This document shows positions 23,801-37,757 of a stretch of DNA of 64,000 nt, piece after piece (position 1 is the stretch's first letter; each line of letters opens with the position of its first letter). Source of the DNA: Hymenolepis diminuta (Eukaryota; Platyhelminthes; Cestoda; Cyclophyllidea; Hymenolepididae); the NCBI GenBank assembly GCA_900708905.1, contig CAADRB010000001.1:1633753-1697752 (forward strand), read 5' to 3'. The position numbers and the translations under genes were made by a program. The notes beneath the pieces were generated by a model. It made no database searches. It had not been told where the DNA came from and was given only the letters and a program-made list of their open reading frames with translations.

Positions 23801-26800
23801 TCTCACGAATACTATTGTTATTATTTTCCAATTTTTGTAACTTAAAATATTTAATTTGCTCAAATAGCACTGAAGGTAAACATTTCCAATAAATAACATA
23901 GATAATCATTACAAAAACGTGAAAAATTCACAAATTTTTATAATTGCGATATTGGTCAATGAGCACGTTTCTAATTTAAAAAAGACTTTATTATTGTAAT
24001 GTTCCGTAAGTTCTCGACATTTAAATACATTGTTAAATATTAATATCTTAATATCAATAATTACCGCGGATTATTAAAATTTAAAAGAAATGAATCGTCG
24101 AAAAATGGTTGCTCATTAAAGCAACCACACTGACCATTTCTTGAAGGTGGCCACTTCATTTTTAAGGTTATTAAGTATAAAGTGGAGTGAATATAAATGT
24201 AATTGCTCAGTATCGCGTTTAAATTCTCAAATATTAAAAATAAATGATGATGATATTTAAAAGTATTGCTATAAAGTATGCGTTTTCTTTATAAGCCAAC
24301 TCATAGTAGCCTTTATGGTTGGGTTTCCTTTACTTTGGTTTAATTTACTTTGGAAATTATGCATTAAGTTGAGAGAGAACCGCATAAATTAAATTCAACA
24401 ATAAATTTGGTTCTTTCAGTTACCAATTGGAGGAAATTAAACACACTCAAAAGCCATTTCCGGTTGCTGCGGTCCACTGGAAAGAAAATCGAACAGCAGA
24501 AATTATTCTAATACGCCACTTTTGGCGTCAAATCTAATATCAAATTATTTGGGTTAAAGAAAAATAGAAGCACGACTTTATTTAAATTAATGAATATGCA
24601 TTTGGAAATATTACACTATTACAGGCAACATTTTAAAAGTAATATTTAAGTTGTTGGTTAGTTTATTTGTAATTCCAGATTGTCAAAAGTTAAAAAAGTC
24701 CGCCATTTTTGTTTACGTATTAAATGGGCAGTTTCAAAATAACATAATTAAATATCTAGGCATTAAAAGAGTATTTAATAACCGGACAAATTATAAAGAA
24801 AACTAAAATAAACGTAGTTATAAAATTTATAGAGCAAGCGTTTTTAATTATTTTGAAAAATTTAATGAATGCTGTTCGCTTTTCCCAATTAATAATTTTA
24901 TATAGGAAGGACAATAAGTCTATAGGGCATGCCCGCTTATTTAGGATTAAAGTAGTGCTGATCTCCGAACAGCCAATTTTATTGTCTGACTGAGGAATTA
25001 TCCGATATTTCACCATAGACCTACTGATCATTTTAAGACTGGCAGAATACAAGGACCTCTTCCGAGTTATAAAGCCAAGGGTTAAGTAGAGCTACGTACG
25101 TATTTGACAATTTGAAATAAATAGGAAAAGGAATTGGGAGGAAATAAGAAATGCAACCCGGATTGTTAGAAACAGGCAAAATGAGGTACGACAAGACGTT
25201 GACGAAATTTTGCGCTTTTTGTTCGTTGGTAAGCTGATGTAAACTAGGTCAGAGGTATTAATCGGACGGTACACTATAAAAAGAGATCAAGCAGATATAC
25301 GTCAGCGGGCACAGATACTACAAGATTTCGAATATATGCAAACTTATTTTGTTTGGTCCCAAATTTTCATAATTTAAAGCTACAATTTGGTGCGTCGACT
25401 AGATTTTTAATAATAATTAGACTGACATTCAAGCAGATTTATTTTCACATGGAAGTATAATATTAAAAACAATCCAGTTGGACTGCATTATGAATATGTA
25501 CGGTTTTCGCATCAACAGGAAACACATTCTCATCTGACAAAAATTTTCACATGATTGTGGTGTGTAGATGTGAGTATTTTTAGCTTAACGATAGGATTAT
25601 TGCTTTTTCCTTTTTTGAACAAATGGGAGTTCTATTTGGTGATATTTAATAATAAATCTTTATTAATATATCCTTAAACAGTGCCATTATATATGGGATT
25701 CATTTCATCGCAGTTGGTAGGTCATATTTTTGAAATACAATTAAATTAAATTATTATGAGTCAGAATAATAAATTTGGTAACATGTGTACTTATAAATTT
25801 AATGAGGCAAAGTAATTACAATTTTTGAACTGCAAGAAAAGACTGGAATCAGATTACCACGAAGACCATTGAAAAACTTGTTAAGAACAGAATCATGACA
25901 AAATATTGCCTCACTTTATTTGATTTTTGGATGGGTGTTGTAAAGTATTTTTAATGGGTAGTTAAGATTTTAAATTCATTCTACCTACTCGTGATTACTC
26001 GACAAGTTCGTCTCCACTACGTTTAGTGCTTTCTCCATGGCTTGATGAATTAAACTGACCCATCTTAATACTTTAATAAGTTCTATTGGTTTTTCCAATG
26101 GCCGAGGAGGTGATTTCACCGGACCTTATACAACGTAAATTATCCTCACATAGTAAATCAAGGCTAAATCGGTCTTTTTAACACTTTTTGTGTTAATAAG
26201 ATTTGACATTAAGTTTGAGGGTATCTAATTTTGAATTTTTAGTCAAAAATATAAAAACCAAAATAAACCACAATATTCTTCACGATGAACGAAAGATAAG
26301 GAATGTCAAATTATTGGACTAGTATGAATGTAATAAAAGCTTTTATGGAGGAATAATTTTATGTGAAATCAGATTATGCAATTGTAGAATAAATCTATGA
26401 AAAATACAATTTAGCTGAAAAAAAACTTTAAAAATTATTTAACTTTTATTTTATGCTCTGCAATGCACAATGCCGTTACAAACGCTGATTGTTTCATCTA
26501 TCTGCTCAAAGTTGTTAAAGGATACAGATAAATCGTGACGTCATGACCAACCACGAAATGAAACAGTCCAATAGGAAAGCAACGAATTCTTGGGCATAAT
26601 CTCACCTATGAGGTAAAGGTTAAAGATTGAACAATAAAATATCAAAAATGGAGTATATACACAAATCACCGCTCGAAAATACAAATTCCATTAGACGCTC
26701 ATGTCTTGATTTTACGTAATTCATTAAGTACCATCTCCCTCAATATCAGAACGTTAATTTCTCTCCATATTTAAGAGTTTTCGTTCGATTAAACCTGTCG

Positions 26801-29800
26801 AAATGCTTTCCACGGTAATAACATTATTGTTACTGCAAATTATAAAATTTGCCTATTTTGTTGCGTGCAATTTATTGGTGCACTCTTTGCAGTAGGGATG
26901 CATTATAAAAATAATATATTACCATTAAATTGCAGAGAGGGTACCGCCAGTCACTCCCTAAATAAAGCTGTATTAATGGATGCGGCTTACAGGAGGCATT
27001 TTTACTCTGCCTGAAATCGACAGCAGTAAAAACGGAAAAACAAAGAATGATTTAGGTTCTGAAAAAGTAATATTTTTGCTCCTCTATTTCATTTCCACAT
27101 ATCAGGACACATTAAAGATGGAAATTTGTTGAAATTCAAGGATTAATTTTGCTAATAGTACAAAATACTAGAAAAAATATTGGAATAATTTATCTTATGT
27201 ACTCAATCAACCCTATATCGATTTAAAATTGTCTGCTCAATTTATAATTATTATTCCAAAATAAAACAATATTTTATTGAATTAGTTAATGCACCCCATA
27301 AGCGTTCTGTGCATTTGTCATTAAATTAAACAAGCAAGATACATATTTTAGAGTGAGCAGCATTAATATAGTTATTTAATAAAATATGATCGGTTTGCAT
27401 TGAAATTCAATTTCAATTCAACTAATGTCTTTAATTAATCCGTTCAAAAAATCATCCAAGAAGATATTTATCTGATAGGTACTGCTTCAGGTAACAAATA
27501 GTTAAATTCCAGCACCCTAAAACTCACCAGGCGGTGATCGGTAATTGAAAATCATCCATAAGAATACAATAAAAATGAATCATAGGTATTAAATTAAACA
27601 AGAACTGAACTAATTTTATAAACCACCAATTATATAAATTCTATTTAGAGTGGGTCATATATGATAATGCAATTTTTTATTTCTTAATGAAGAAATGAAG
27701 TAAAGTGGGAAAAAATTCGTCAAACTTAAACGATCAGTCAATAAGCTGTGAAGATTATGGACAATAATTCAATCTGTGATCATGGAGACAAATAAAGAAA
27801 TTGGAATTTGGAAATGTGAGACGGTGGGCTGTTCTCTGGGTGAATATTTCGCCTACCGAATTCGAAAAGCAAGTGAAGTAACTATTTTGATGCTCCCTTT
27901 TACATTCCCTCCCCTTCATCTGCCCAATTTTGGTTGGTTTCTCATAATTAAAAATTGAAAGATTTTTCTGCATTTTCGTGGGCTATAGTTCAGATTACTT
28001 AGGATAAAGAGCATAAAAATGGGCTTTTGCCCAGATAAAATTTTATTTTTAGTCATTTTCATTCGAAATATTATTTTAAGTCCCTTCTGTTATGTTACTG
28101 CTCATAACTGGAAAAAGTTATAGAATAACTCAAAGTGGTATGAACAAGCATTTAATTAAAACAATTGATCAACAAGCTTGGCGCAGCACAGTTCATTATT
28201 CACCCAGAAACACAAGAATTGCGTGTTAAAACTTTTGTTTATTACAAAGTGAATTGCGCACTTATAAAAAGGTGGATAACTCATTGCTTCCACAAATCAG
28301 TTAAAATAAAAATTTTGACATCTCGACTTCAATATCTCCTCCATTTAGATCCGCTTTTTCGGGGTCATTTTATAATTAAAATTACTTAGATTTTCCTCAC
28401 TATCACAAGTAAAACTATTATTTGAAATTCAGATAAATTATTGTAATTCGGGAAAATTTTTCTTAATTACTTTCCTTCAGTTTGTTCAAATTGAAAGGTT
28501 GTAATCTTCTTATTTAATTTTTTACTTAAATGTGTTGTAAAGCATTCTTTCAGATGATCCCAAATACAAGCAAAATCAAACCATATTGTAGGTTATTCAT
28601 TTTATTTTTATAAGAAACATGGATTCCATCTGATCCGCTAACATGAATGCTTACAGTAGCCGGCTTAATGTCGATTAATGATAAATAGATGCTAATTCTC
28701 TCTAATTAATGAGTGTCTTAGAGGGTAACTTTCTAAGTCGCATACAACAAAGATGTCTTCAAGAGAAAAAATAACGAAATAGAAGAATGGCATGATTAAT
28801 GACAAGTAATGGTGAATGCTTAACTATTCTCCTTGAATCAGTTTTTTGAACCCACGTCAAGATCATTGTAATAAGATATTAAATGGAAATTGATTATGAA
28901 AATCAAATTGACGAATAACTTAAAAGATTAGTTACATATACCATTTCATTATAGATAAGCATTCCATAAAAAAATAAATTTCTAAAATTTGAGTTAAAAT
29001 TTTTTATAAAAACCAATAAAGTGGGTTGGTTTCAAGATTGCATTCCACTAATTCACCTTCCACTAGTTTATTAATATAGTACCGGAAGTGCTAGGCCTCC
29101 TTTCCAAAGCATCTGTAGAATAATGATAATTAAAAGATTTTACATCCAAAGCCAATGAAAAAAGCCAAAATGGATAATTAGAACGAGGAAAAACTAATTG
29201 AAATTTAATTAATAAATTTTGAGAGTTTACTTTAAGTTTAAAATGTAAAACGGAATAACGATCAAGGGACAACCGGTCGGAGTATTAGAATCCTTAAAAT
29301 TATCAATGGATTTTAGCATGGGTGATATAGAAGAATACTGGCCTTTAAAGCCAGATGCCGGTTTAGACTGAAATGTCTGAGCTTTTAAGTAATATGTTCA
29401 AAAAGATTTAGTCAATTTGATTAATTTCGCGTAATTGTGCCAAATATTTTTGGAATATTTTCAATTTCCATTCTTCAACTTTGCGTTTGAATTTGGCAGA
29501 AATTTTTTCTTATTGGGTATATTTGCCGACCTTGACTTCAAACTTTGTCAGGTATATCTAGGTATTATGAGTGCGGATTAGCCAATAATACATGAAGACG
29601 GCTAAACAAAGATAGGAATATCTATAAGCCACTGGTCTTAACATTTAAGGACCAATAACTTGAAAAAATGTTAATGTCTGCACAACTTGGTAACATTCCT
29701 ACCTTGATTTGAATGTAGAAGACAAACGATGTGCACAAAGGGTAAATTTCTAGGATTTCTCAAATATTTTTAAGATAAATAAAATTTAAATCTTTACTTG

Positions 29801-31240
29801 CCTATTTTATCATTTCAGGTACAAAATTAGAAGGTTACTTCTCTTCTTATGAAGAGAAAACGCTAAAATATGACCTCCAAAAATTAAAGTAAATGTCAAA
29901 TAACTAAGCAGATATCAAATAGTTATTGTGAAGATTTTATTTCGTTCGTCAAATATTCATAATTGAATTTACTGCTACATAAAATTTAATTTTTTAAAAG
30001 TTGTGATCGAGATAAGACAAGCTGGTGTCTCTCAGTTTACTATTAAATACACATGTCTATTTGAAAAGACCACCCTTATTTTTGAGGTTTTACGGCATTC
30101 AGTTCGTCGTTATGGTAAATAAAAATAAATTCCAGTCTGTCAAAACTTTCTAAGTCGGTTAGAAAAAGCTTGCACACTCAAACAGCTTAAATACATTTTA
30201 TTATATCTAAATGGAAAGATTTAACTTGTCTGGTGATAAAGCAGAGAGAATTTCGGGACTGATTGTTGAATGGACACAGTAGGCTTGGGAAAAGTTGCGC
30301 TGGAACGACCTTAGACATACAAGGTTCCAGAGGATGGATGAGGTTTATAACTTTAACACTATCTCTGACTGATGGGAGTAATAATTGATTGCCTGAACCA
30401 GAGTTGCTGCAGGAAACATCATGGAAGTCAGTGATACAACAGATGGTAAAGGAGAATTTTTAGTAAAAGAATGGCAAGCAAATGCAATAAAAGTGATAGT
30501 AATATAAGGAAACTTAATAATAATAATAATACGAAATTAAGCAAGCTTTACCTGTTTGCTCCAAATTCTGCAAAGCAATAGACTATAATTTTATCCACCA
30601 TTTCTTACATCATGATGTAGAGGAATGGTTGGCTGTAACTTTATTAAGTAGTTGGAGGAAACTATGAGATTTTATGAGAGGAAGACTCAATAGTCGGTAA
30701 GAGCGGGTTTTCATATTTTAAAATTGAAGGAAAGCATACTGAACGAGACAACTAAAGACGCTCGATCAGTCAGGACATATTGACACATCGAGTCTTCTTT
30801 ATTTCATTTTAGGTCATTTGATTGCAGCTCATAAGAATGCAAACTGTGTAATTTCGAGCTAACTCAGTGGAAAAATCAAAGCGGTATTCATAAAGAAAAT
30901 AAGCATGAAAACGTTTATGAAATATTGATAAAATTTTTATGAGTTAAGTTAGAACAGGACATTTCAATCCATTAGGTGACTACGGACTCAATGGTGGAAA
31001 TACACAAGTAATATCATAAAAACTCTACCCCATCTCTGACAGATTAAAATGGAAGATCATTTACCTTTTAACCATTGGGGAAAAATGAGATGAAGTGGTA
31101 AGACCGGTCCTTACTGTTTAAATAATACCGACGAACAAGCAAGGCGTATCGTAGACAATTACTTACCTCAATCTAGGGAAGAAATTATGAAATTTGAATT
31201 TTTCAACATGAACTACCCATTCGGTAAACATAGTACAACC
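20866..31240. other. Long AT-rich non-coding region
   Basis: No gene or known mobile element recognised. The patch at 30240-30480 is less AT-rich and may be eroded repeat sequence, but has no readable frame. A short (TAA)n run lies near 30510-30530. Confidence 0.4.
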
Positions 31241-31360
31241 TGAGTCCAAAAGCTAAATGAAGTTAGATTCTTTGATTCCTTGACGTTGCTCTCAGTATCT
31301 TTTTGATTCCCTCCACGTTGTCATTTGTTAGACTAACCGTTATTCGACATCAGTCTCTTT
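31241..31360 (+). repeat. Diverged copy of repeat R2 (shared with palindrome arms)
   Basis: About 120 bp are alignable at roughly 70% by eye with 60382-60510 (plus) and 58518-58646 (minus). Shared blocks include CCTTGACGTTGCTC, TCATTTGTT and GGTTATTCGACGTCAG-like sequence. This shows that the palindrome arms contain an older interspersed repeat. Family unknown; retroelement origin is possible. Confidence 0.6.
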
Positions 31361-34300
31361 CCACAGTTAAAATTTTTAAACTTCTCTATTAATGTGGACA
31401 ATAATAAAAACCTTTATCTTAACTTCTTGCATGCTTTTGGTTAAAAGTTTGACATTACTTTTGATGTCTGCCGAAGCAAACCTTTTGTTCCGATAACCAA
31501 TTTCGAGATATTTTACGAAAGAGCAGAAACGATAGATTACCAACCTAGATAAATGGGGAGAAGAATGGCAAACACAATATAGAGATATTTTTAATAGAGT
31601 TTTTAATAATATCTTTAGTAATTATATTTACGATGTATTCTGACCTTAAACTACAATACTACAATTCCGACCTTAAATTTACATTTAGCAATAAATAAAA
31701 CCAGACATATAAATAACCCACTAATTATTTCAAAGATTTAATAGCCTCTGAACTAGGTAGTAATTTACGCCGATTAAGGTACAAAAAGTTTTAAAATTAA
31801 AGTGATTTGGTCTTTATTTGTAGAATGTAGAATGATTAAAATAGTGTGAGCTGTAGAGTTCATCAAGGTCATTCAATGAAAGTTGAATTAAATAGACAAT
31901 TTACATAAATTTATTTTTAGCGTTAAAATATGCCCAGTACTAATAATTAAATTTCATAATTGATAAATTAAACGGCCCATTTTATAATCTTATATAAGTG
32001 TCATAATATGTCGACTAAAATAAAGCCCTGCAGATAACCTTCCACATAGATCAAGTTCCAAATAAGATCTCGGAATTGGGCAGTTTGTATTGTCATTTCA
32101 TTGTAATATAAACTATTATTTTTATCTTTGACTGTTAGATCTACAAAACAAAAGCTCGAATAATTCTAAAACTGTCTCAGAAATCTCAAAAATTAATTGG
32201 ATAATTCGTGCTTCTATTTATTCAAACGTCTTATCAATGGTATTAATCTATAAACATTACCTTCTGTGAATGCTTGACTTCGAAGACCCTACGGCAACAG
32301 TTGTAATAGGTGCTCGTTCACAAGAACAAGGATTGAAATTCAGTAGTTTCTTAGCGTTATATCGCATTTTGCAGACAAGTTGAAATTTACGCAATTGTAA
32401 AACTTTCCTAGCACCAGTTTATAAATATAAAGGTTTCAAATGGCAAAAATGTATTCTTCTATTAATATTTACCACCTTCGCTGTAAATAAATGCCCTGTT
32501 GAAAACCCTTTCCAATAACTTTAAATTGCACTGGTCTGTAGATGTGGAAGGGAGATCGCAACTAAGTAAGCCTTGTGAATCACTTCATTTAAATTTATGG
32601 ATTTACATATATTTACTCTTAAGCTTGTTCCAAAATGTAAAGGTTCTCTTAGAAGTCAGTACAAATGCTGCATTTTCAGTAATTTAGGAGATATGTAACG
32701 TCAGTGCACCGAAATTATTTAAAGCCGCGCTAGGTTATATAAATTGGGGGCGAAAGTCATCAAATTGGAATCACGCATTTGCCTGATTGGGATATTCAAT
32801 TAATGCAAATAGCTTCTTAATAATAAATCAATTTGTTTACACATGTCATAAAACCTCTCTGTCTTTTTATCCTCCTTTTGCTTACATATCTTTATAAGAT
32901 AAACAGCTTTCAACAGAGGAGCTAATAAAAGTAATGGCATATCAAGTCATTTCCAGAAATACGCACATGGGCTAGTTGCTGAGCGTACGTGACATAAAGT
33001 GTGAAAGGCGCCAGTCGAACAGCATTTTTGCTTGTTTTAGTCTTGTTTTGTACAGAATCTGTGGCAGTTGCAGCAGCTGGATCTGTACTGCAAAAGTATG
33101 CTTTTATGAGAACGAAAGTGATATACAGATCAACGAAGAAACAAACATGTTATGAAGAATTCAAATTATAATAATTCACAAAAATAGCCTAAAATTTGTG
33201 CTCTAAATAAATGATAGTTAACTATTTGACTAGCATTCTTCAAGTCACATATTTTCAAAAAATTTTCATTTAAGCAATAGGGTAAAGAGAAATTGACATA
33301 AGGGAAGATGAAGAGGAAAACCAGGACGGTTGAACTTGTCTGTAAACGCTGATATTTGCACTGATGGAAAGGTGCTGGTGAGATGTAATGACGATCTTGT
33401 GTAATATCTCCGTTTAAAGAGTCTTCATAGTTTAGTATACATAGACATTGCGCAAAAAAGAATGCCTTTAGAGTCTTTATTCTCTCACAAGGATTGTGGA
33501 AATCAAGAATCACATCGTAAATAAATGACACTCAAAGTACTCCACTTAAGGTACCCTGGCAGTCTTGCAGTAGAGTTTGAGGTCAAATCAAAGCTAAAGT
33601 GTGGTTGAAAAGATTTACCCTCGAAGGAATTAACACTTTATTGAAGCATATTTCCCGCATTTGAGGATTAAATTGTCTACCACCGCATTTTCCTGACCTA
33701 TGTAGCTAAAATATGAGATCCATTTAATTTTTCATGTTCAAAATTAAAATTTTAACGCAGTATTATACTGGATACCTTATGAATATTCATTTTAACAGGG
33801 TAGCCTCAATCACAGAATAAATCACATAGAAATTTTTCATTTGGGTCAAAATTTTTTAATTTTCTTCATTTCCTTAATTTTTCGAGATTATTAAAGTGCC
33901 TTTAATTTTTTTCAAATCAAAGCTTTGACGTAATATTCAATCAAATGAACTGAATATATTAATTGAATTAAGCTTACTTCTGGTTTACTTTATCTGGAGG
34001 AATCTGACTACACACATTTCTGAAAATGTAAATCTTTTTAGGGTGAATAATGACTTCTTATCAACGTTGCCAAAAAACTGTATCCAGGATGCGAGAGTAT
34101 TAATCTAGAGGTAACAAGAATTAATAAATTCAAGGAGAATACCATTGTGGATGAGCTCACCAGTTTTATTAATGGGACATAAATCATGAAATACATAAAT
34201 TCATTCAAAATGATCATGCGGGAATTAAGAAAGCTTTATCTAAAGTGGGTTAAAACAAGAGATATGTATCGTCATTCATGAGGGAGAATATAAACAGGAG

Positions 34301-34587
34301 AAAATGTGATAATAACAACAACTGCTTCGGTTGGACATTTGATCACAAAAAAGTTCTTTCAATTCCAGAACACTTTCGTCTTTCCTTTTTTCTTATTTCT
34401 AAATTAACTGTTAATCTCGCCAAGTTATTTACGGTACTCATATCGCGGAATCATTTTATTTATCTTGGATAGCAGCAGATAGCATATATTTTGGTAGATT
34501 AATAATGATTCCTTAATCCGCTAATTGAAAACCTTTTTATTCGGTAAATTTTTTATTCTCAAATTATCAGAGAAAGCAACGAATCTG
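31361..34587. other. AT-rich non-coding interval
   Basis: A 121-codon minus-strand ORF at 33166-33531 is open but AT-biased, with no recognisable family, so it is not called. Nothing else supported. Confidence 0.4.
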
Positions 34588-34905
34588 TCAACGTCTAGTC
34601 ACCACGGGCGATCGATTCAGGCTGACTTTCCCATAGCGCGTTGTGATTGTCACCGCTGTTAACCACTCACCCAAACTTCTTTTTCCCAGTCTGTCTTTCT
34701 TTATAAACAACCATATGCACATGGACTCGCATCTGCATCCGTATTTACTCTGCCCGCTCCCTACATCTACCATATTCACGCGAACCCAACCTCTGATGGT
34801 TTTCGACCCCCTTCCAATAAAAACTGCTCACCAAATATCTAATATTTATCTTGTCTTTCCTTTCCTTTTATCCTTATGACGATTGACAGAGGACGGAAGG
34901 CTTAG
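34588..34905 (+). repeat. Possible LTR-like patch
   Basis: A C-rich island with a TTTATAAA-like site near 34700 and an AATAAA signal near 34816, followed by a pyrimidine-rich stretch. This is the arrangement of an LTR U3-R region. No second copy or TG...CA ends were found, so the call is weak. ORFs on both strands here have no family signature. Confidence 0.2.
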
Positions 34906-35840
34906 ACTGCGGAATATCCAGGGAATTTCAGGTGCTTGGCTGCAAATTTGCCTTCTCAAATTTTAGGGCTTAGTAACAGGCCAGGATTCAATCTCTTTAT
35001 CCGTTAAAATGCGTTTATGCTTCTAAAAGCCTTGCAACTTATACTGCGATAAATAGGAGTGTCTATTTATAGCTTTTATTACGCTGCTACTGCAAATTCT
35101 GATGATTTAGGCGATAAGCATTATTGCTGAGCCAGTGTTGCTTAAAACGAATTATTTCTAGCAAATATTACTTGCGAAACAATTTCCATCAAGGGTCTGT
35201 TATCACACTTTGATCATAAGCTATATGATGCAGAAGTTCATATTAAATATTTAAATGTTGTTTTAATTTCAGAAACCATAAAATGAAGAAGGTAAAATCC
35301 TCTTCCACTGGAAAAGATGGAAATTACTTCTTTCATGCATAGAGCAGAGCATTTATTATTACTTTTTCCAGAAGTAAAAATAAATTCGGTAGAAGAGAGC
35401 AAAGTTAGGACATAAAAGGACCATATTCGCTTGAGTTTCGGATTTGTAAGTTAATTCACAGGTTAATATTTGAATCAGCATCACCACCTGTCAAATATTT
35501 CCGAGTTTAAAATGGGACTTATATAAACTTTGGAGTGAATGCATGCCCAATCTGCTCAAAAATTAATTAAAGTTTATTTATATTTAGTGACGCTTTGGCC
35601 TAAAAGTGATCGACGAAGAATGCAAAAAAGCTTCTAGAAGGGCTAAACTCATCATAATTTACTTTAGAGATTAACAATGTAGAATAAATTTATATCTGCG
35701 GAAATAGTTAGATGCAATATCATCACAAATGTATCAAATATTTGCTTTATTCAGCTTGTTTGATGAGTATGTCTTCGTCACATCATTATATAAAGCAGGA
35801 TCGTAATATCTTAAATAAGTTACAGCTATTTTTCAGCTGC
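34906..35840. other. AT-rich non-coding interval
   Basis: Nothing recognised. Confidence 0.4.
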
Positions 35841-36134
35841 TTACTGTACCTACAGTCGTAAATTTAACAATTCCCACAGGATGTTAAATTTCTATCTTCG
35901 TCTGTTCTTATTTTGTGATAATCAAAGCATGAAGCGAGAAATTCGAACAAGCGACGCTACACACCGATACAAGTTCCTTAACAGAGAAGGGTTTAAGTGG
36001 GGGCACTGAGGAAAACGGAAAGCACCTTTCTCTTATTTATACTTATGACTTGAAACGTGTCGCAGCAATCAGTTAATACAAAATGCGATTGAAGATGAAA
36101 ACACTGTATATAGGCCGAGAATGTTATGGTTTCT
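35841..36134 (+). repeat. Repeat R4, copy 1
   Basis: These 294 bp match 59798-60091 in inverted orientation, at about 97% by eye, with one A insertion near 36100 balanced elsewhere. The match starts at TTACTGTACC and ends at GGTTTCTT. The second copy lies inside the palindrome spacer. No coding signature. Confidence 0.9.
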
Positions 36135-37757
36135 TAATAGTAATAAAAAGGAAAACAAAGAAATGTTGTGGATGGTATGTTTATTATGCAAGGCTAAAAC
36201 TCTTTCAGGGACAAGGAGATAGTCAGTGAAAGATTCTGCATTTAACATTGCTTAAAATTTAGTATTTTAATATAATACTGGACTATTTCAATTTATGTCT
36301 CCCCTGTGCCTAAGGAAAAATCTTCAGTATCAAGTGTACTTTGCGTAAGGTTTCCAGGAATCGCAGTTAATTTTCAAATAGAGCCTTCCTGTTTAATAAA
36401 TTTTCCCAATTTCTCGGAAGAATTTTCCTTAGAAAAAGGAGAATAATAAGAGAGTATTTTGCATTCCAAAGTAATTACAGAGTAGTGAAGCTAGTATTAA
36501 TAATTCCCCTTTATGCAAGCCGAGTTATTTTGCTTTCACAACAGTTTCCCACAAAAGGCGAAAGAAATCGGGTAAGTAAAGCTCATTGAAGAAGGAGAGA
36601 GGTGAATAGAAATGAGGGCTTCAGAAAAATTACTTCATATAATTTTTTCTGATTGAGATTGTAGAATATTCCATTAATGATCATTTCAAAACTCAAAAGA
36701 TTTAATTCGTTCCCTGGATTAAAAAACAAATTCTTTCCACAGTCTAAAGTCCTTTTTTGACTGGTTGTTTAATTATGACGGTCGGTTTTGCCACTTCACG
36801 TTATTTTCCCTTTGGGAGATCAAGAATGCAGTATAATTTTATGTGATCATAAAAAGTTAGCTCGATCTTTATGGAACAGATAGAGCAGGGTTTACCGAAG
36901 AAGAAATCTGCTAATTTACGGATAAGAATGGTTAAAAATTAAGGATATTTACAAAAAGTTAAAAATTCAATATGTTTGTTTTGGTATCATAACGTATTTT
37001 TTTTAAAGTGTAACTGTTACAGCATTCCATTTGCTCGTACCACTAGGGTGCAGACCGTCCATTGGTTAACCTGCCAACCGAAATCTAAATGACAAAAGCC
37101 TACCACATGGAGGCTTTATTGTTGCTCCCAACGGTCATTAAAGAAAATGAGGAAATACGACTCAATAAGCCACTTCTGAGATTAAGAGTCTTTATTTGAT
37201 TTGATTATTAGAATATCTTCATAAATAAACACTAAGCAATCCCCAAACACATCGAGAACATTTTCGACATTCTTCGGGTCTTGGCAATCACATTATGACA
37301 TTGGTAAAATAGAATGATTTAGCCGGATCTTTTCTTTCTCCCCAACGTCTTTTTCACAGGTAATTTTAATGCACTTCGCATTGTAAATCAACGTCCTTAT
37401 TAGATGCGAGAGGAACAAAAAGGCGTTCCTTCTCTGTGAAAAATGAGAAATGGCAAAAATGAGTGCAAGAGTGCAGCAACAGAAACAAAACTGGTACGTT
37501 TGCACCAGGAACTGGAAAGTGAACGTCAAGAATCATCTTTGATCGTCGCTCTTGAGAAATGGTGATCTCTTCCATAATGAAAGACTAATGTCTTCTTTTC
37601 CACAGACCACCAACAGTTGGGGTGCGAATTTATGACCTTGGAAGTGGGAACTGACATTGTTGGCTATTTTCGACATAAATGTCTGATCTAACCAAAGACC
37701 TGCTTGTCATCTTGATCAATTTACTCTGACCACTACTTCTTGCAGACGCTTTTCTCC
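36135..37757. other. Non-coding interval left of block A, mixed composition
   Basis: Mostly non-coding. The part 37000-37700 is less AT-rich, and 37293-37575 carries overlapping ORFs on both strands. A 40-codon plus-strand ORF at 37443-37565 reads as a charged, coiled-coil-like peptide (ETKLVRLHQELESERQES). Its 69- and 78-codon minus-strand counterparts are hydrophobic. None has a recognised family. Confidence 0.35.

Noticed and set aside
33166..33531. 121-codon minus-strand ORF
   Set aside because: Same AT-driven composition and no conserved feature.
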